Made by a program: the position numbers and the translations under genes. From positions 31,865,026-31,929,025 of the forward strand of contig NC_060234.1 in assembly GCF_021155775.2 (NCBI RefSeq): a stretch of DNA of 64,000 nt, written 5' to 3'. Position 1 is the first letter of the stretch; every line of letters begins with the position of its first letter. This stretch comes from Neodiprion pinetum (taxonomy: Eukaryota > Arthropoda > Insecta > Hymenoptera > Diprionidae). This document shows, one piece after another, positions 10,457 through 24,800 of this stretch. Under the pieces are notes generated by a model. That model was not told the DNA's origin. It saw only the letters and a program-made list of their open reading frames with translations, and searched no databases.

Positions 10457-13400
10457 TATGTTCATATGCCACAATACGATTCCCAGTATATGGTCTACCA
10501 ATAATTATTACAATTTTTCAACGCATTGCAATACAACTGAATGATAAAAACTTAGTCTACCTACGTGAAGGAACACTTGAAGAGAAAGAAAAAAAAAAAG
10601 ATGGAAACCTCATCTATAGATGTTGGTCGCGGGATTTTTCAACAAGGCTTTGAGCCTATAATACCAATGATACTTCATAAATTATGTGCTAGATTTGATG
10701 TAATGTATTAAATCTTTCAAGACCAAGAAACCTTCGAAGTGAAATGGACTTATGTGGCGTTATCAATTAAGCTGCTGATTGGAAGAGCCATGTATTAAAA
10801 TTCTACTATGTAACCGATTTATAACCAGAAGAAAATATGTCTCATATTTTAAACCGGGGAACCTAATTACGTTCAGCACGGAACGATGAGCAAAGAGAAA
10901 CACGGAATAGTGCAAATTTAGCATGTACAACTTAAGAAGTGGACCCCAGGAAATTGTTTCTACCACATAGGTACGTATTAAAATTCAACCCATAAATTTT
11001 CAGGTTTTACGATTTATTATTATATGCAAAATATTTTCATCCAAAGAATAATTTTTGTCATACATTTCCATTTTGGCGTATTCAGACTATAAGATTCCCA
11101 TGTATGTGTGTGCATATATGGTAATACAATATTTTTAAAAACTGCCTGAGGACTAACTCCCGAAGTCGAGACGAGTATGAAAGTTGTACACCACTAGTAT
11201 GAAGAATCGATAATATTCGGCACACCACTTACGCAAAGACCCTAATCGTGTGATATTCCACTAGATATCATTTTGCATTGATCAAAATCATTTGATAAAA
11301 TCAGAATTCCCCAATTTAAAGCATTCATTACATAAATATGACTATAGTACAAAAATATAAATTCAATTGAACCAAGGATTACTTCACGTACAAGTATTTT
11401 AGCTTTTCGTTTTTAAATTCACTTCAAACGTCTGATGGCAAGTAATATTCTTAAACCGTTACAAGTGTAACATTAATTAATCGAGGACACTATTTTATTG
11501 AAGTCACTATACATTGCAAATATTCAACTTGGTATACTTATCTGTCAAATATTAAGGCTCTAGGTGGAAGCATTCGGTGTATCAAACTTCGATTTTATAA
11601 AAGAAAAATGTTATTGATGTTTCAATGTAAATTTTGTAACAAACACAACGAAAAGTATAGTCAGAAAAAAACATAGATTTGAAAATGAAAATAGCGATAC
11701 CAAGCCGTATTATTCATAATGGTGCGGATGAATACTGAAGATGAATTTCTCGAATGATCTGAATGAAAATATTGTTAAGGAGTACTTTAGGAGTTGAGTT
11801 GAATATCCGCAAGCAAGTTTATGTTATATCCCTGTGATTCATCATTTTATGTAGTACTACGATCTAAATTGCAATAACTACTTACGCTAATGTCATAAAT
11901 ATTATTATTATTTTTTAGTTTTCTCTGTTTTTTTTTTCTAATTGTTATATATTTACCAACATTGTTTTATTTAGTCACAGAAGCGATCAGTTCAGTGCAT
12001 TACTACAGTAACAATTTTTCCGCCCCATATTCAGTACTACGTGAGAGCATTTAGTAATTGCAAAAACAGAAGGAAAATTCATGTTCTGAATATAATTTAA
12101 TTTGGAAAATTTACAACTAATATCTATTCTAAGTTGTCTCTAATCGCGTTTCTTCTAAGAAGTCGTATTAATAATTGACTTACGAATCCAGAGTGAATAT
12201 AAGAAACCATCAATTAACTCATAAGACTCTGGTTTCCAAATTACTAGTTACACCGTCTGTTCGTTGTCGTTTGATCTGTGAACTTACTTCTCATTTCACA
12301 TATATTGAAAACAAGCTACTACTTACACGCAAGTGATTTTTACAGATTGACCTGCGTACAGAAATCATACTCCGATCGAAAATTATAAGGAAATAAAAAA
12401 TAAAAAAATGAAATGGTAAAAGTTAATTGAAACTGCAATGTAGGTAACTTTGAACATTTCTTAATGTGCTAATATCTACCGAACATGGGACATGGTGCTA
12501 CAGACTAGATTTATAACTTATTAGCCTGGCAACAGTGCATGAATCTGTTAGATATACAATGTATACTGTACAATAACATTCCGATATAATGCCACTCGTG
12601 ACTGCACATATTTTCATAAATAATAAATATTATTCATATATGAATGTAGCACTGCTCAGCTCTGAATGGAATGGTACGAGTTGATGTTTTTCTTATCATT
12701 TAATTTGAAAAAAACATTCACTTTCACAGTGAAATAGATTGTTTTATTAAGCAGAACTTGACATATATTTAGGCAATTAATGTTGTAACCTTCATACGGA
12801 TCAAGTATATTCAGATATAATATATTGATGCGATAACGTTTACATGACTTACGATTGATACTCTATATTTGAAAAGACCAAATAATTGTTATAACAAATC
12901 TCTAATTTCGTTGACGATAGAGTTAATGTTTTCATTATCTTTTACAATAAACTCCGAAGGTAGCTGCAATATATCACATATTATGATGAAGTAGGTTTTG
13001 CTTTAGGTAGCTAATAGTTAAACAATCTTTATCAACGCACTGACATTTCTATAAATGAAAACGACCAAACATCAAATTTATACTAAAGTTCAATCTCCTG
13101 TTTTCCAATTTTTTAAAACTACTTAGCACTTCACTTGTTCAGTATCGATTTCTAACATTTAAAATTTAATTAACACGATGATATAACCGTACAGTGAATA
13201 CGAGATCGCTTTATCATAACAGCATGACATTTTTGTCCGATAATAATTGTAAATATCACTGAGAATCGTTATTATATGAAGATAACATTTATTCTTCTAT
13301 ATCAGAAAACAATACATTGCGGTTCAACTGCAAGAAATGCTTATATTTCTAATTCAACTGATCTATTTGTGGAATGCCGGCAGAGTTTACTTGTAGTAAG

Positions 13401-14321
13401 GACATCTAATAATCACCGCTATTCTTGGTAGACTTTTCAGGACTTAGTTACTTAGGGAATCGTTTTCCGTTTACTAGGAATGTTAGAACCTTCAATTATA
13501 CTTACGACTATATGTAAAATTAAACCGATTGCTCAGCTGCTAAATACTAATCTTTTTATCCATTTCAAACACATTCGCAGCAGGTTCTGATTTCACGAAG
13601 CAAAATAATTTTGACATCAATCATAATTTCACGCAAAGAATAGGGAGACTTGACCCACTGCAAAGTGGGACACTCGAGAAAAGAACACGATTATGATTAT
13701 TCGAGTGAAATTTTTCTGTTTCTGTTTGCATACCTGCATTGATTTTTTAAAATTTTTTTTCGGAATAAAATAGGGTTCCTTCGAAAAATATGAAGAATAA
13801 TTTTTCATACAAGTTTTACCTGTCTCATTTTGCTTTACTTTCACCGGTCTCACTTATATTCTTTACGCCGGAAACGTTTTTCACAACTAATAATTATATT
13901 GGAGCTGCTTAGCAATTCTCGCAATTGAATAATTTAGAATTGTATTTAAACTATATCATTCATTAATAGCAATAAATTTATTTTACACAGAGTTGAATTT
14001 GATAATTCTGAATAATTTACTTGAAAACACGTATGGCGTCAATGAATTCAACGCTGCGAACTGTCCAACACTTGGTGAATTACTTTTACTTTTTTGAGAC
14101 GTCTGTCATCAAATAAAGCAAAAATCCAATTTTCAAGGGTCAAATCTCTCAACTAACGTTTCATTAAAATATAATATCTATACATCGTAATAATTACCAT
14201 TGGATCGTTAGATTGAGTTTTTTTTTTCTATTCAGTAATTTAACAATATTAATCTTTCCTCTTTTCAAACCTACAAATATTATGTGTATTAAATATACAC
14301 TTAAGAACTAGGGTGCCAATA

Positions 14322-14481
14322 AGGAAATCTTTGGTGAAAGGGCAACCTCTGAACTACGCGCACAACGCCTGTGCCAACACATGCACAAGTTTTCGTTTGC
14401 AGCATTTGTCCGTTACGCTCGGCTCACGTAAAAGTTGTGCACACATGGCTCAGAGGTTTCCTCTTTCACCAAAGATTCCCT
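14322..14481. mobile_element. 160-bp inverted-repeat element (MITE-like)
   Basis: The ends are inverted copies of about 31 bp (14322-14352 and 14450-14481) that share the core AATCTTTGGTGAAAG and the inner CCTCTGA, with a few mismatches and one or two gaps. The centre is richer in GC and CpG than its surroundings and has shorter internal palindromes (GCGCACAAC with GTTGTGCAC). There is no coding capacity. I could not define a convincing target-site duplication. Terminal inverted repeats plus small size suggest a non-autonomous DNA transposon; a structured RNA is the alternative. Confidence 0.55.
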
Positions 14482-15604
14482 GTATAATTAGCTATGATCT
14501 ATTATCCAATTGAAACACAGCACAAGACAATCAAAAACTAGGTACTGTACAGGTATAGCTAATGCCAATTTTATATAATTGATACAATATTCAATCGCGA
14601 TTGAATAAAAATCCATTTCTAGAACATTTATCGCAACCCAGAAAGTCATATTCATTTCTGTGATCATTTATAATTGAAGTACATACAACACATATCCAAG
14701 CAACTTTTGAAAAGTTCACTTCATTCGTAGCATAAAAATTTAATCTGTCTGTAACAATTTTGTGGCTAGAATTACACTAGTTATTAATTGACGTTTAGTC
14801 ATAGTCTGTTGAAAAATTTTCTTTATCCAAATTTCCAACAGCCTGATTTATGTTGTAAATAAATGAAATCTCAAGATCGTATTCAAGTCCAGTATCCAAT
14901 ACGGGATTTATTATTTTGTCCAGTCCCACAATCCATTGTAGCATACAATTAGATAAGTATACAATTTATACACATATCATGTCTTCTAATACCGTATATC
15001 ATGACTACAGATTTTAGTTGAAACTTCAGTTTTGGAATAAACAGCCATGGCAAGAGCTGAATAAAAATTCTCCGATCTGAGTTATGAAAAATTTCTATAG
15101 TCTGATTTGTACACTAGTTTTCACTCTGGCTCGTTGGCCAGTACACAAAGTTTGATAAGACTTTGCATCGTCGTACATATGAATGTATACTAAGAAGCAA
15201 TTTTGAAAATCTAGTTGGAATCGAAACAGTAAATATATTCTAGAATTTACCAAAAATTACCTAAAACTGTCCTTAGACACGGTTCAACGAATACCTATTA
15301 TTATTATAATTTTTGTTTTCTTCGCAAATACACGAATTTGTAAAACGAACAATTCAATTTTCTTCAACTCTGGGTTACACGTGCATGTGTACTTCAATCA
15401 ATGTATTGGTTTCATGCGAGACGAGTTACCCTTGATGTTAAAACTTGTTAACCCGGGACTTTTCCATTTATGCTCTAAATGATAGGTTTTGTAAAATCGA
15501 ATACTAATTCTATCCTGTTGAACCTTGAGAATGATCCAAGGGTAAAGCAGTCTGTTCATGATCGCATGAGATACAATACGAATAATGTTATACCATACTT
15601 TGTG

Positions 15605-15610
15605 TTTATT
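15605..15610 (-). terminator. Candidate poly(A) signal for the long dynamin isoform
   Basis: AATAAA on the minus strand about 250 nt beyond the TAA at 15861-15859. Further hexamers occur farther left, so a longer 3' UTR is possible. Confidence 0.35.
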
Positions 15611-15858
15611 TCCCTATGTCGTTTACTTGTAAATAGTTTAGAAATCTAACAGTCATTAATTCAGCTTGTAAAATCATGCACAGAAATCAATAAGTTAGTT
15701 GCAAATTAGTAAACTTTTTCCATACAACAGAGATTAGAATTAGTTTCATCTTAACCCTGAACAGTCTACCATTCTACATAAATTCAATTATTAATTTCAA
15801 TTTAGATAGGCAACTGCAAAGTTGGATATGGCAAGCGATAGCATTTTTTTTTCATTAT

Positions 15859-18800
15859 TTACTTGATCCTGAATGCATCCATCATCTCGTTCATAGCAGC
15901 ATTAGCAGCAGCCTGTGTAGCAGCTTGACCCACTCGTTGCTGCAGCCCACCCCCACGACTAAACACATCAGTTTGTATTTACACTCTAAATTAACTAGAA
16001 ATAGTTTACGTTTTGCTTAACACAATAATATGCTTGTTTGAGGGTTCCATTTTCTTTCAAAATAGCTGTAGAAACAAGGCTGTGAACAATGGTACTGAGT
16101 TTTTACTGAGACATCCACATTGTTCCAAACTGATCCATTTTCTTTGCATTGTAAATAATTTTGAGCCTCTTCAGAAGGTATGTGCATCTTAAAATAGGGC
16201 ACTTCTGGGTGGATAGTGTTAAAAAAAAAACAAAAAACAAAAAACATTCCAGTGGCCGATTGACATTTTCTACACTTTAGGAACGCTTGACTAATTTTTA
16301 CCCATATTAAGTAGGACTAAAAATATTGCAACACTTTAAATAGCGTTATATAGTTTATAGATAGCCCCGTGCCATTTTTAAGAAATAATTTTCTGGCACT
16401 TGCTCTAACGGGATATAACCATTAAGGAAGAAGAAAAAGAAGAAGAAGAAAAAATCGTCCTTCGAACTTCAATAAATTAAAGAATTAGTTGATTTTCACG
16501 AAAGTTTCGCAAATATCTTTATAATAACATTGAAAATGAATTTGCGTTTCTTTCACTTTCAAATTTATATTCACGTATGTGCATTATGATAATAACTGAT
16601 TTTCAAATGATCTTCTTTACACAAGATGAAGAAAATTGAAACTTTTGGTTCATAGTTTCTTCCACTTTTTCAGAACCTAACAGTAGTTATGTATCACTGA
16701 TGTTATAGAATTGCATTTTTAGTCTTCTATCACCAAGCATCCACTCACGAAAGAAAGTGCATCATATGAATTGAGAAAATAACGTTATAATCGGGCGCAC
16801 ATTACATTCTTAGTTTCGTGTTTTTAAGCATCCACTTAACGAACAGAGTGCATAATATGAATCGAGCTCATGTTATAATCAGGCGCCGACATGTCCTTCT
16901 CCAGGGAAATTTTCAAGTGATATAATATGTGTTCGGCTTAGTGACAATATTAAAAACATGAGTACGTAATTCAAAAATTACGATGTATTGCTGACATGTG
17001 GACACCTGTACTGAATGACGTCAAAAGAATACTAATGATATAGTACCGATTGTAGAATGTTGGGTGTTAAATGCAATGTCATGCTGTTATTTGTTACAAT
17101 TGTTATTTGGTGAAAACCAAAAACCTTTAACCACTGAATTATAAATATTTTCAAATGGTATATACAAGAATTACATACAATTTGAAATGCAAGTAGCTCA
17201 ACAGTGGAAAAAGTAATTTAAACATGAATAATAAATATATTTTACATTTTTTCAAATATCCAAAACACATCATGTTTAAATTAAGAACATACAAGTACTT
17301 GCATTTCATAAATTCTCAGTATTGCCAGGCTAAATTATGCTGTTAGTAACACTAGCAGAGATGTGCAGATTTTAGTAACTACACATCAAAGCTGACTTGA
17401 TGGTATACGTATAAGCGAGACGATATCAACAATAATAGAATTTTATTCAATACTGCCGTTACTGTACATGAGAAACTGCATGTTGACTCAGCAGCTCAGG
17501 TTATCTCCAAAATGCAAGACAAACATAATAACATTTGAAAAGCTTTTACCATACCTATTAACCAAAGTTAGATTTTCAATGATGACCGAAAACATGTCTA
17601 ATTCCACAATGCGATGATTGAAGTTACGTTACTGCCGTAGATATGTTTACCATAAATTGAAAGTGATTCCGGCAAGGAGTATTTTATAAGTGAACTTTAC
17701 ATTTATTGTACAAATTTGCACACCTCCAACAGCAACTATCACGTACTATACATAGAATATGTAGATATAGAATACAATTTAGTGAGAACATTTTGAGTAT
17801 TAAATATTTACGAACTAGATGCAACAAATATATATGGGTTAGTAGCGACTAGATGTTAATGTGAAGAAGTTATTGTCGGCGCCTGGAATAAAAAGGAACA
17901 TTAACACTGCAGCCCGATTGAATATGAAACTAAATTGCCTGGCGTGTAGATTTTGAGTCACAAAAATATCTGGAATTCCGTTAGTGAGAAAATGTTTCTC
18001 TATAAATTGATAACTCATCTCTACCTAGTTATTATAATAGGTATTACATAGATCATTAACACAGACCTGTAGGCAGTAGAATCAATAGCAAAGCTTCTTT
18101 ATATTCAAGCGTATTTGGAGCTGAATGCACAAATATTACCACAAAGCATTCATATATTATCCAAGATCACAACGTATGTGATGTTTCATACACGTAATGT
18201 ATTTTGCATTCCAGGAATCATTCAAAATTAACTTCAATACCTGCCCTGATTTTTTTTTTACCACACCCCTAAATAACTCTTGTATTTAACTGCCATCCAT
18301 TTTTTAATTTTGTGAAGACCTGAACTCTAATTCTGAACTGTGAGTAACTGGAACATGCTGTTCAAATTAGTGACCTAATCGTCTAATTATCACAATAGTA
18401 AAATCTTCAAAAAAGATATTGAAGAAAAGACATTGCTAAAAATACGTAATGTAGTTTCAAAGTTTCGGAAAAAGATATTGGTAAGGATAATTTCCACTTT
18501 GTGAAATTTGCGTAACAATTACGTTATTTCATTTTACGCTAATAGTGTATCAACAGTTCGCAACGGATGATGAAATTTTAAATAAAGAGAGTAAAGCACG
18601 CGATTAGTACTTACGATGGTATGAGTGGTGGTGGCAGGCCAGGGGTGGCTCGGACTGGAGGGGGTGCACCGGGTCCAGGTCTGTTGGGAATAGCTGGTGC
18701 TGGTCGTCCCCCAGCTGGTACCGGTGGCGGAGCCCGCGAGCTTGCTGGAGGCACCATTGACTGTGCAACACCTCGCCTCGGCCCACCAGGAGATGGTGGA

Positions 18801-21800
18801 GACAGCCTGTAAAAAAACATGCAATGAGTATTTACCAATGAATGATAATCATCACTGGTTCTTTACTCATCCGTCACACGTGACTAAGAAATTCAATTGT
18901 CAAAATGTCTTTTACGATGTAAGTTGGATACTGGAAGTTATCAATAGATTGAAGGTTTGTATGCGGCTAGAAATAACACATAATAGCAATTTCAATAATA
19001 CACTTTAAAATTGATATTCAACTTTCGATACTGTTAATTATCTGTTTTTTTCCTCCCAATCCATACCAATATTGATGCACTCTGGCTCAATTGGCACAGA
19101 ACATAGTGCTTTAGCTAACACTTATGACATGATATATCAATGCGCAACTGGTCATTGAATTAGATAAATTGTATCCACACTGTATGAACAATATAAAAAA
19201 CTTTTTATAAATAGTTCACATCAACTACAGATTGACGAAGCAAAAAGACAAATCGTAAATAAAAGTGGTAAAAATGGAGACAATCGAGGTGTAATAAGAT
19301 TGAGAAATGTAAAGTATGAGTGAGTAAATATATGGTCTTACCCAAGACTGAAGCGTTCACGTTCAGAGCAAATGGAAAAAGCGGACAGAAAGATGTAGAA
19401 AAGTAGTAAATTCGTAACGTAGGCGAATAAGAGCATGCAAATATGTAATCCAAATATTACCTTGGATTTTCACCGGACGCCAGCCAATCACTTTTGACTG
19501 GAGGTGGTACTGGTGTAGAAACTGTTGCCATTGAGACATCTCCAATAATTCGTAAAGCTTCTTTGCAAGCATGATACATTCTAAGCATTTCCTCGCGCTT
19601 CTGGGCTTCTTCGGGTGATTCTTCCATCATAGAAGACTGAAAATTCTCTCAGCATTAGTAATTTAAGGATTCACGATTTGAAATTATATTATAATTAAAG
19701 TCATCTGTTCATTGTTTCAGTTAAAATTACTGCCCCATTGATTCATCGCCGAACAATCAACGGAACATTGTTGCATTACACGGACATACAATATTATCAT
19801 CTGCTATAAATACTGAATACACTGTGGTTTTCCAGAGACACTTCAGTCTTTATCCACTATATTCTCCCACAAATATATTGTTACAATACAGAATACACAA
19901 AATTAGTAGAGTTTTTGCTTTTGAGATACGAACGTTCTTTTCTTTTTAAATACAAAATATCATCAAATTAATCATAGCGTACATATATCTCAACCCAGAT
20001 TTGTTCTCTGTTACGAGGACAAAAAAAAGAATAAGGTAGGGATAAGGATTAGCTTAGGAATCGGTAAGCATTATTTAGGACAAGGACTTACAGTAAGAGG
20101 TGAAATGAAATTCTTCAAATTATCTATTTCTTCTTTGGATAACTGGGAAAAAAGGAATTATTCGTAAGTTTTATAAAAATAAATAACAGTTTCCGTCCAA
20201 ACATCTTGTTCACATTCCTGTAAAGTTTTCACGAAAAATATTAACAATTAGACAAGATAATTTGCTTTGACTTACTTGGTCACCGCTGGCATAAAGATGA
20301 GCTAATAATTCTCCATTGATGAAATCCTTTGCATTATTGATAATCAACATCATGATAGCTTTTGGTACAAGATCTCGCGTTGTTTTTGTGACTATTTTCA
20401 TATAGGAGTCAACAAGATTTCTTATAGTTTCCACCTGTCGTTCCAGCTGAGGATCCATTGAAGATTGATTCTCAGTTCCACCCTAAGAACAGACATCTTC
20501 CATTTGTATCACAATCATTATAAAGAGTATACTTGGTAGACGTATCCTGTATTGCCATTGTGTAAACAATGTGCGCAGTGTCGAATGTGAAATGATACAA
20601 ACGAGTTCAAAGAATAAGTTTAACTGTGCTTTATATTTTTGTGCGAAGAAATGATTGTACCTTAATTAACGTAACAAAATGAACAAAACGTATAATCAGG
20701 AAACATAAAACCATTGTGTTTTGTGGTGTTTTCGATTTCAGGTGTAATCACAGTATGCCAGATATGATGCAAGTATATGTATATCTATGTAACCATGGTG
20801 AAAGTAGTTGTTTGTGATTTTACAACAGCGTGGCATGAATATTTAAAAGTGCATCATACGATTTCATCAAACACCAAATCAACTCAAATTTCATACCAAC
20901 CTCATATCCTTCCTTTTGTGTGAAACAGTTTGAAAACAGAGATACAATGACAAATACAAGAAATAAATATATTTCAATTAACCACCACCATGAATATGCC
21001 TAGCTTCTAACATAGTGATTGCACTTTTACAATACTGACGCAAAAACAGCACTCGATCTTGTCATTGTTAAGAGTCTAAGGACGATGGAAGTACTATTAG
21101 ATCCAAACCACCACATAGTTAAAATCAAAATAAGAAAACTGAAAAACTAAAAGCCCAATTTCGCATGCTGTGGAACCACTCACCCTAGGTAGTAGAATAT
21201 CCTAGAACGAACGAAAGAAATGGTAATGATAGAAATTATAACACTAATGGGACTGTTTAATGCAATCACCTGTGAGACTGCAGGATTACAAAAAAAAAAA
21301 CAGAACATTTAAAATATAGGTCCCATTATATTCGTATAGATTCGAAAAGTGAAAGTTAGATGAGATGAGCATGGAACTCGGCGGATGTATAAGTATTGAT
21401 TCTCACATGCAAATTGACGATCGATTGGTGAATAAGTTTTCGAATTTCGATAGTTACTAAAAATTACATAGGTATATACTTCGGTCTGCAGGAATATATG
21501 ATATTTTTAATTTCCTTGAAGATTAATGAATAATTATCAATTCGATGGATTGTTGAACTGTCTTCAAAGACACCTGATGATATCGGTATTTTCTGACATC
21601 TTAAGTAAAGATTAAAGTGACAGATATCTTACCTCGCCATCGCCATTAGCCTGTTCTGTTGCTCTCTCAGGATATACTCCAGCTCTGAGGAACGAGGCTT
21701 TCCATGAATCGACATCATCTTGTGTCTCACAACTCAATTCCAACTGCTTATAGTCTTTGTATACATTTCTCCCTTCGGGATTGAACAACGCGAATAAATG

Positions 21801-24800
21801 CCTTCGTGACATGAAGCTCTGTTCCAGATCTCGTAGCTTCAATCCATCCAGAGGTAACATATACTTTTTTTCTCTTTCCTACTCAAACAGGATAGAACCC
21901 CGTCATTTCAACAATTCACATGTCACGTACAAGTCCATATTAGTAGCTAACATTAACGAATAGAGATTACAAAACTTTTAAGGTTTGTCCAGAATTATAG
22001 CAATTTCAATGTCATTCATCTTTGTATTTACCTTAATTTACACAATTATTATGATGTCGGTAAAAAGCATCGAGTTGTGTTGAAAAAAAGATATTTACCT
22101 CCTCATCTTTGAACCAGGAGATGCTCTCTGAAGTAAGAACAAACCAATAATCTCTCGAACCACCCTTCATAATTCCCAAGTTATGTATGCACATGTAGCC
22201 CTTGCGGATAACTTGATTTCCCAATGTATGACGACCTGCTTTAACTGAATTTTCAGACGATTGCTGAGCACTATAACAGAAACAACATTGTACTGTGAAA
22301 TACTAGGCAAACAGGTACAGTGTGCAGGTACTTTATTATAGGTACAAAGGTACTTTGCTGTTGAAGACGTAATTTGAAAAATAGAGAAAAAAAAGCAAAG
22401 AAAAATAATAAACTATGATATATTCAACGGAGCAATAGGCAAAGCATTCGAATGAACTAATAAATATATCATATAGAGGGGGGAGAAAAAAGTTTCAGTA
22501 CTCATAGCATCACTCTGAGATAGTGTGCACTGTGTTGCAATGCCATAAATTCCATGAATTAATCAATACGTTTTCGTTTCTTTGTACATGCTTTCATATT
22601 TCGTTTATACTACACATGACCATTGAATGTTGTGGCACCTATTGAATTAATTTCTTCATTACACTTCTAGATTGGGGATTATATTTTTACTCAAGTTCAA
22701 AGATTTTTAGATAAGTTTAGAATTAGGAATACTGATTACAAAGTCTATATCCACAAATTTATAAATCAATCATTCCTTACAGTGTAAGAAAAGTCATACG
22801 AGTAATTTATTTTCTGTAATTTTGAACAAGTAATTCAGTGTTATAATTATAATGTGATAATAAGAAAAATATTGATGAGAACTTTAACTTAATAGAAACA
22901 AACTAAGAAAGCGTCAGAAGAAAGCAGTTTTTTGCAACTAAAACTGTCTCTAAAGCAAACTTTATAATATAAGAGATGTGGCTTAGTTCTATTTCAATTT
23001 TATGGTACTGCGAACTTTTTACAAATATTCACTGGTAGCCTGGGTTATTGAATTCTTTTGAATTCCGAACAAATGAGCATTTTTAATTACACGCTGTGAG
23101 ACAACAATTTACCCTGTTATTAGCATTGGTTTTTTAAATTAAAACATTTATGGTTAAATGTCAACTATAGCTGTATCAATTATGATTGGCGTTTTACAAC
23201 TCGATGTTTGATTTTATTGTTAATATTAAATAATTGTCGGTAATTCATGTGATTTTACTACAATGCTACACATGCCAATACATGAAGTTGGCATGTAATT
23301 GAACAGATCAGAACAAAATATAAAAATAACCGATATTCGATTAAATACTAAAGCCAATCTGATCCAGAGTTACTTACAACTGATCGATAAGTTGTCATTA
23401 TCGTGAATATTGATTGAAATTCAAGTTATCGGTACACCGTGACAAATAAACATGTACAAAGAAAATTTATAATTATAGTTGTTAGTAATGATGAATATTT
23501 GTAACCGTCTTTAATGTTCGTTCAAGACATCAAATGTTAAATATGCGGAAAAATTCAAATCTCTAAATGTTAAGATTAGAATTTATTAGAATTTGCATAT
23601 AAATGCTATACCGGAAATATGGTTGAGAGACGTGATGGAATAAATAATCGTTTCTAAATACTAATATTAGCAAAATGAATTATGGTAGACTTCTGGCATA
23701 CTTGTAATTATGATATTTGATATGAGAACAAAGTGAAAAACGAGAAAATGATTCTTCAATCCAGTTGAAAATCAGCACATGGCACGTACACTACCAGACA
23801 TCAGATTGAAAAAAGTAACGGATATTGTGATTTAATTAAATCATAGTAGTATCTGCACACTGAAATAGAAATAGTATAACATAGATACTAAATTTTATAT
23901 AAAATGCATAAAGAATTGCACATCTAGGACCTGCACAAAGAAAATAATTACAAGCAAACTATATTTCGTCAACTTTCACAAAAGCCAAAAAGAATTTATG
24001 GTAAGAATTTGTTGTTGATGTTGAGAATAATTTTAAAAATAACTGTAACAAAGCATTCACCGATCAAAAAAATAGTAGTCTGTTCAGCTTACAGCTTGAA
24101 TCTTTTTTTTTCAATATTCCATAAAATTATACTGTATATGGATAAATAGAAGTTTACACAACCAAAATACGCGATTAGCCACATCATAGTTTACTCTAGA
24201 ATGGCCAAAGAATTTACTTTTAGAAATACTGAAAAAAAATTTTCAACCATATCAGTGAGAAATAATTTGAAATAACCATAGCTTTGATGTTTTGAATTAC
24301 TAAAAGAATTATCGTGTTAGATTCACCGTTTCTCTTAATGCAATTTTACTGTATGATGCGAATTTTGCTTGGAATAAATTAGAGACAAATTTGCGTTGCA
24401 CTATATCTTTGAGGTTTCTCACTGAAACATCTTATAGATTTCATTTTCAAGTCAGTATTAGTGAAATATTTGCAAGGTTTCCTTTCACACGTATATCTGA
24501 AAATTATTTTGGTACCTATGATGCACGCATTACTTTATAACATGCCAGTAGGTAATCAACAATCTTCTGTTGATCTTATTGTTCATAATTAAGTAATTTA
24601 AATCACAGCTTAAGTACATCCCATTTAGAAAGCACAAAGATATCAAAAAATTGTCGGGAAAAATTAGGAAAAAAAAAAAATAAAAATAACCATAAATATC
24701 ATGTATATGAATATTATACACAATATATTGTTTTATATTTATGCAAAAATATTCAATAAAACGCATACGTACAAAACTAAACATATGAAAAAGATATAGA

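Larger units (their letters stand above)
6904..15858. other. Roughly 9 kb without a recognisable coding exon
   Basis: AT-rich sequence between the lysine-rich gene and the dynamin stop, both on the minus strand. It probably holds the dynamin 3' UTR on its right side and the promoter region of the lysine-rich gene on its left. Visible items are a (TG)n tract at 10417-10456, a 160-bp inverted-repeat element at 14322-14481, and a block at 9020-9200 with a possible minus-strand donor (AAACAG|GTAGTG, weak). Frames here are all under 100 codons, and none reads like a conserved protein. Confidence 0.5.

Noticed and set aside
20901..20912. Possible 12-nt microexon (EGYE) in dynamin intron 11
   Set aside because: Frame would be kept, but the acceptor has no pyrimidine tract (CACAAAAG) and the donor GTTGGT is poor.
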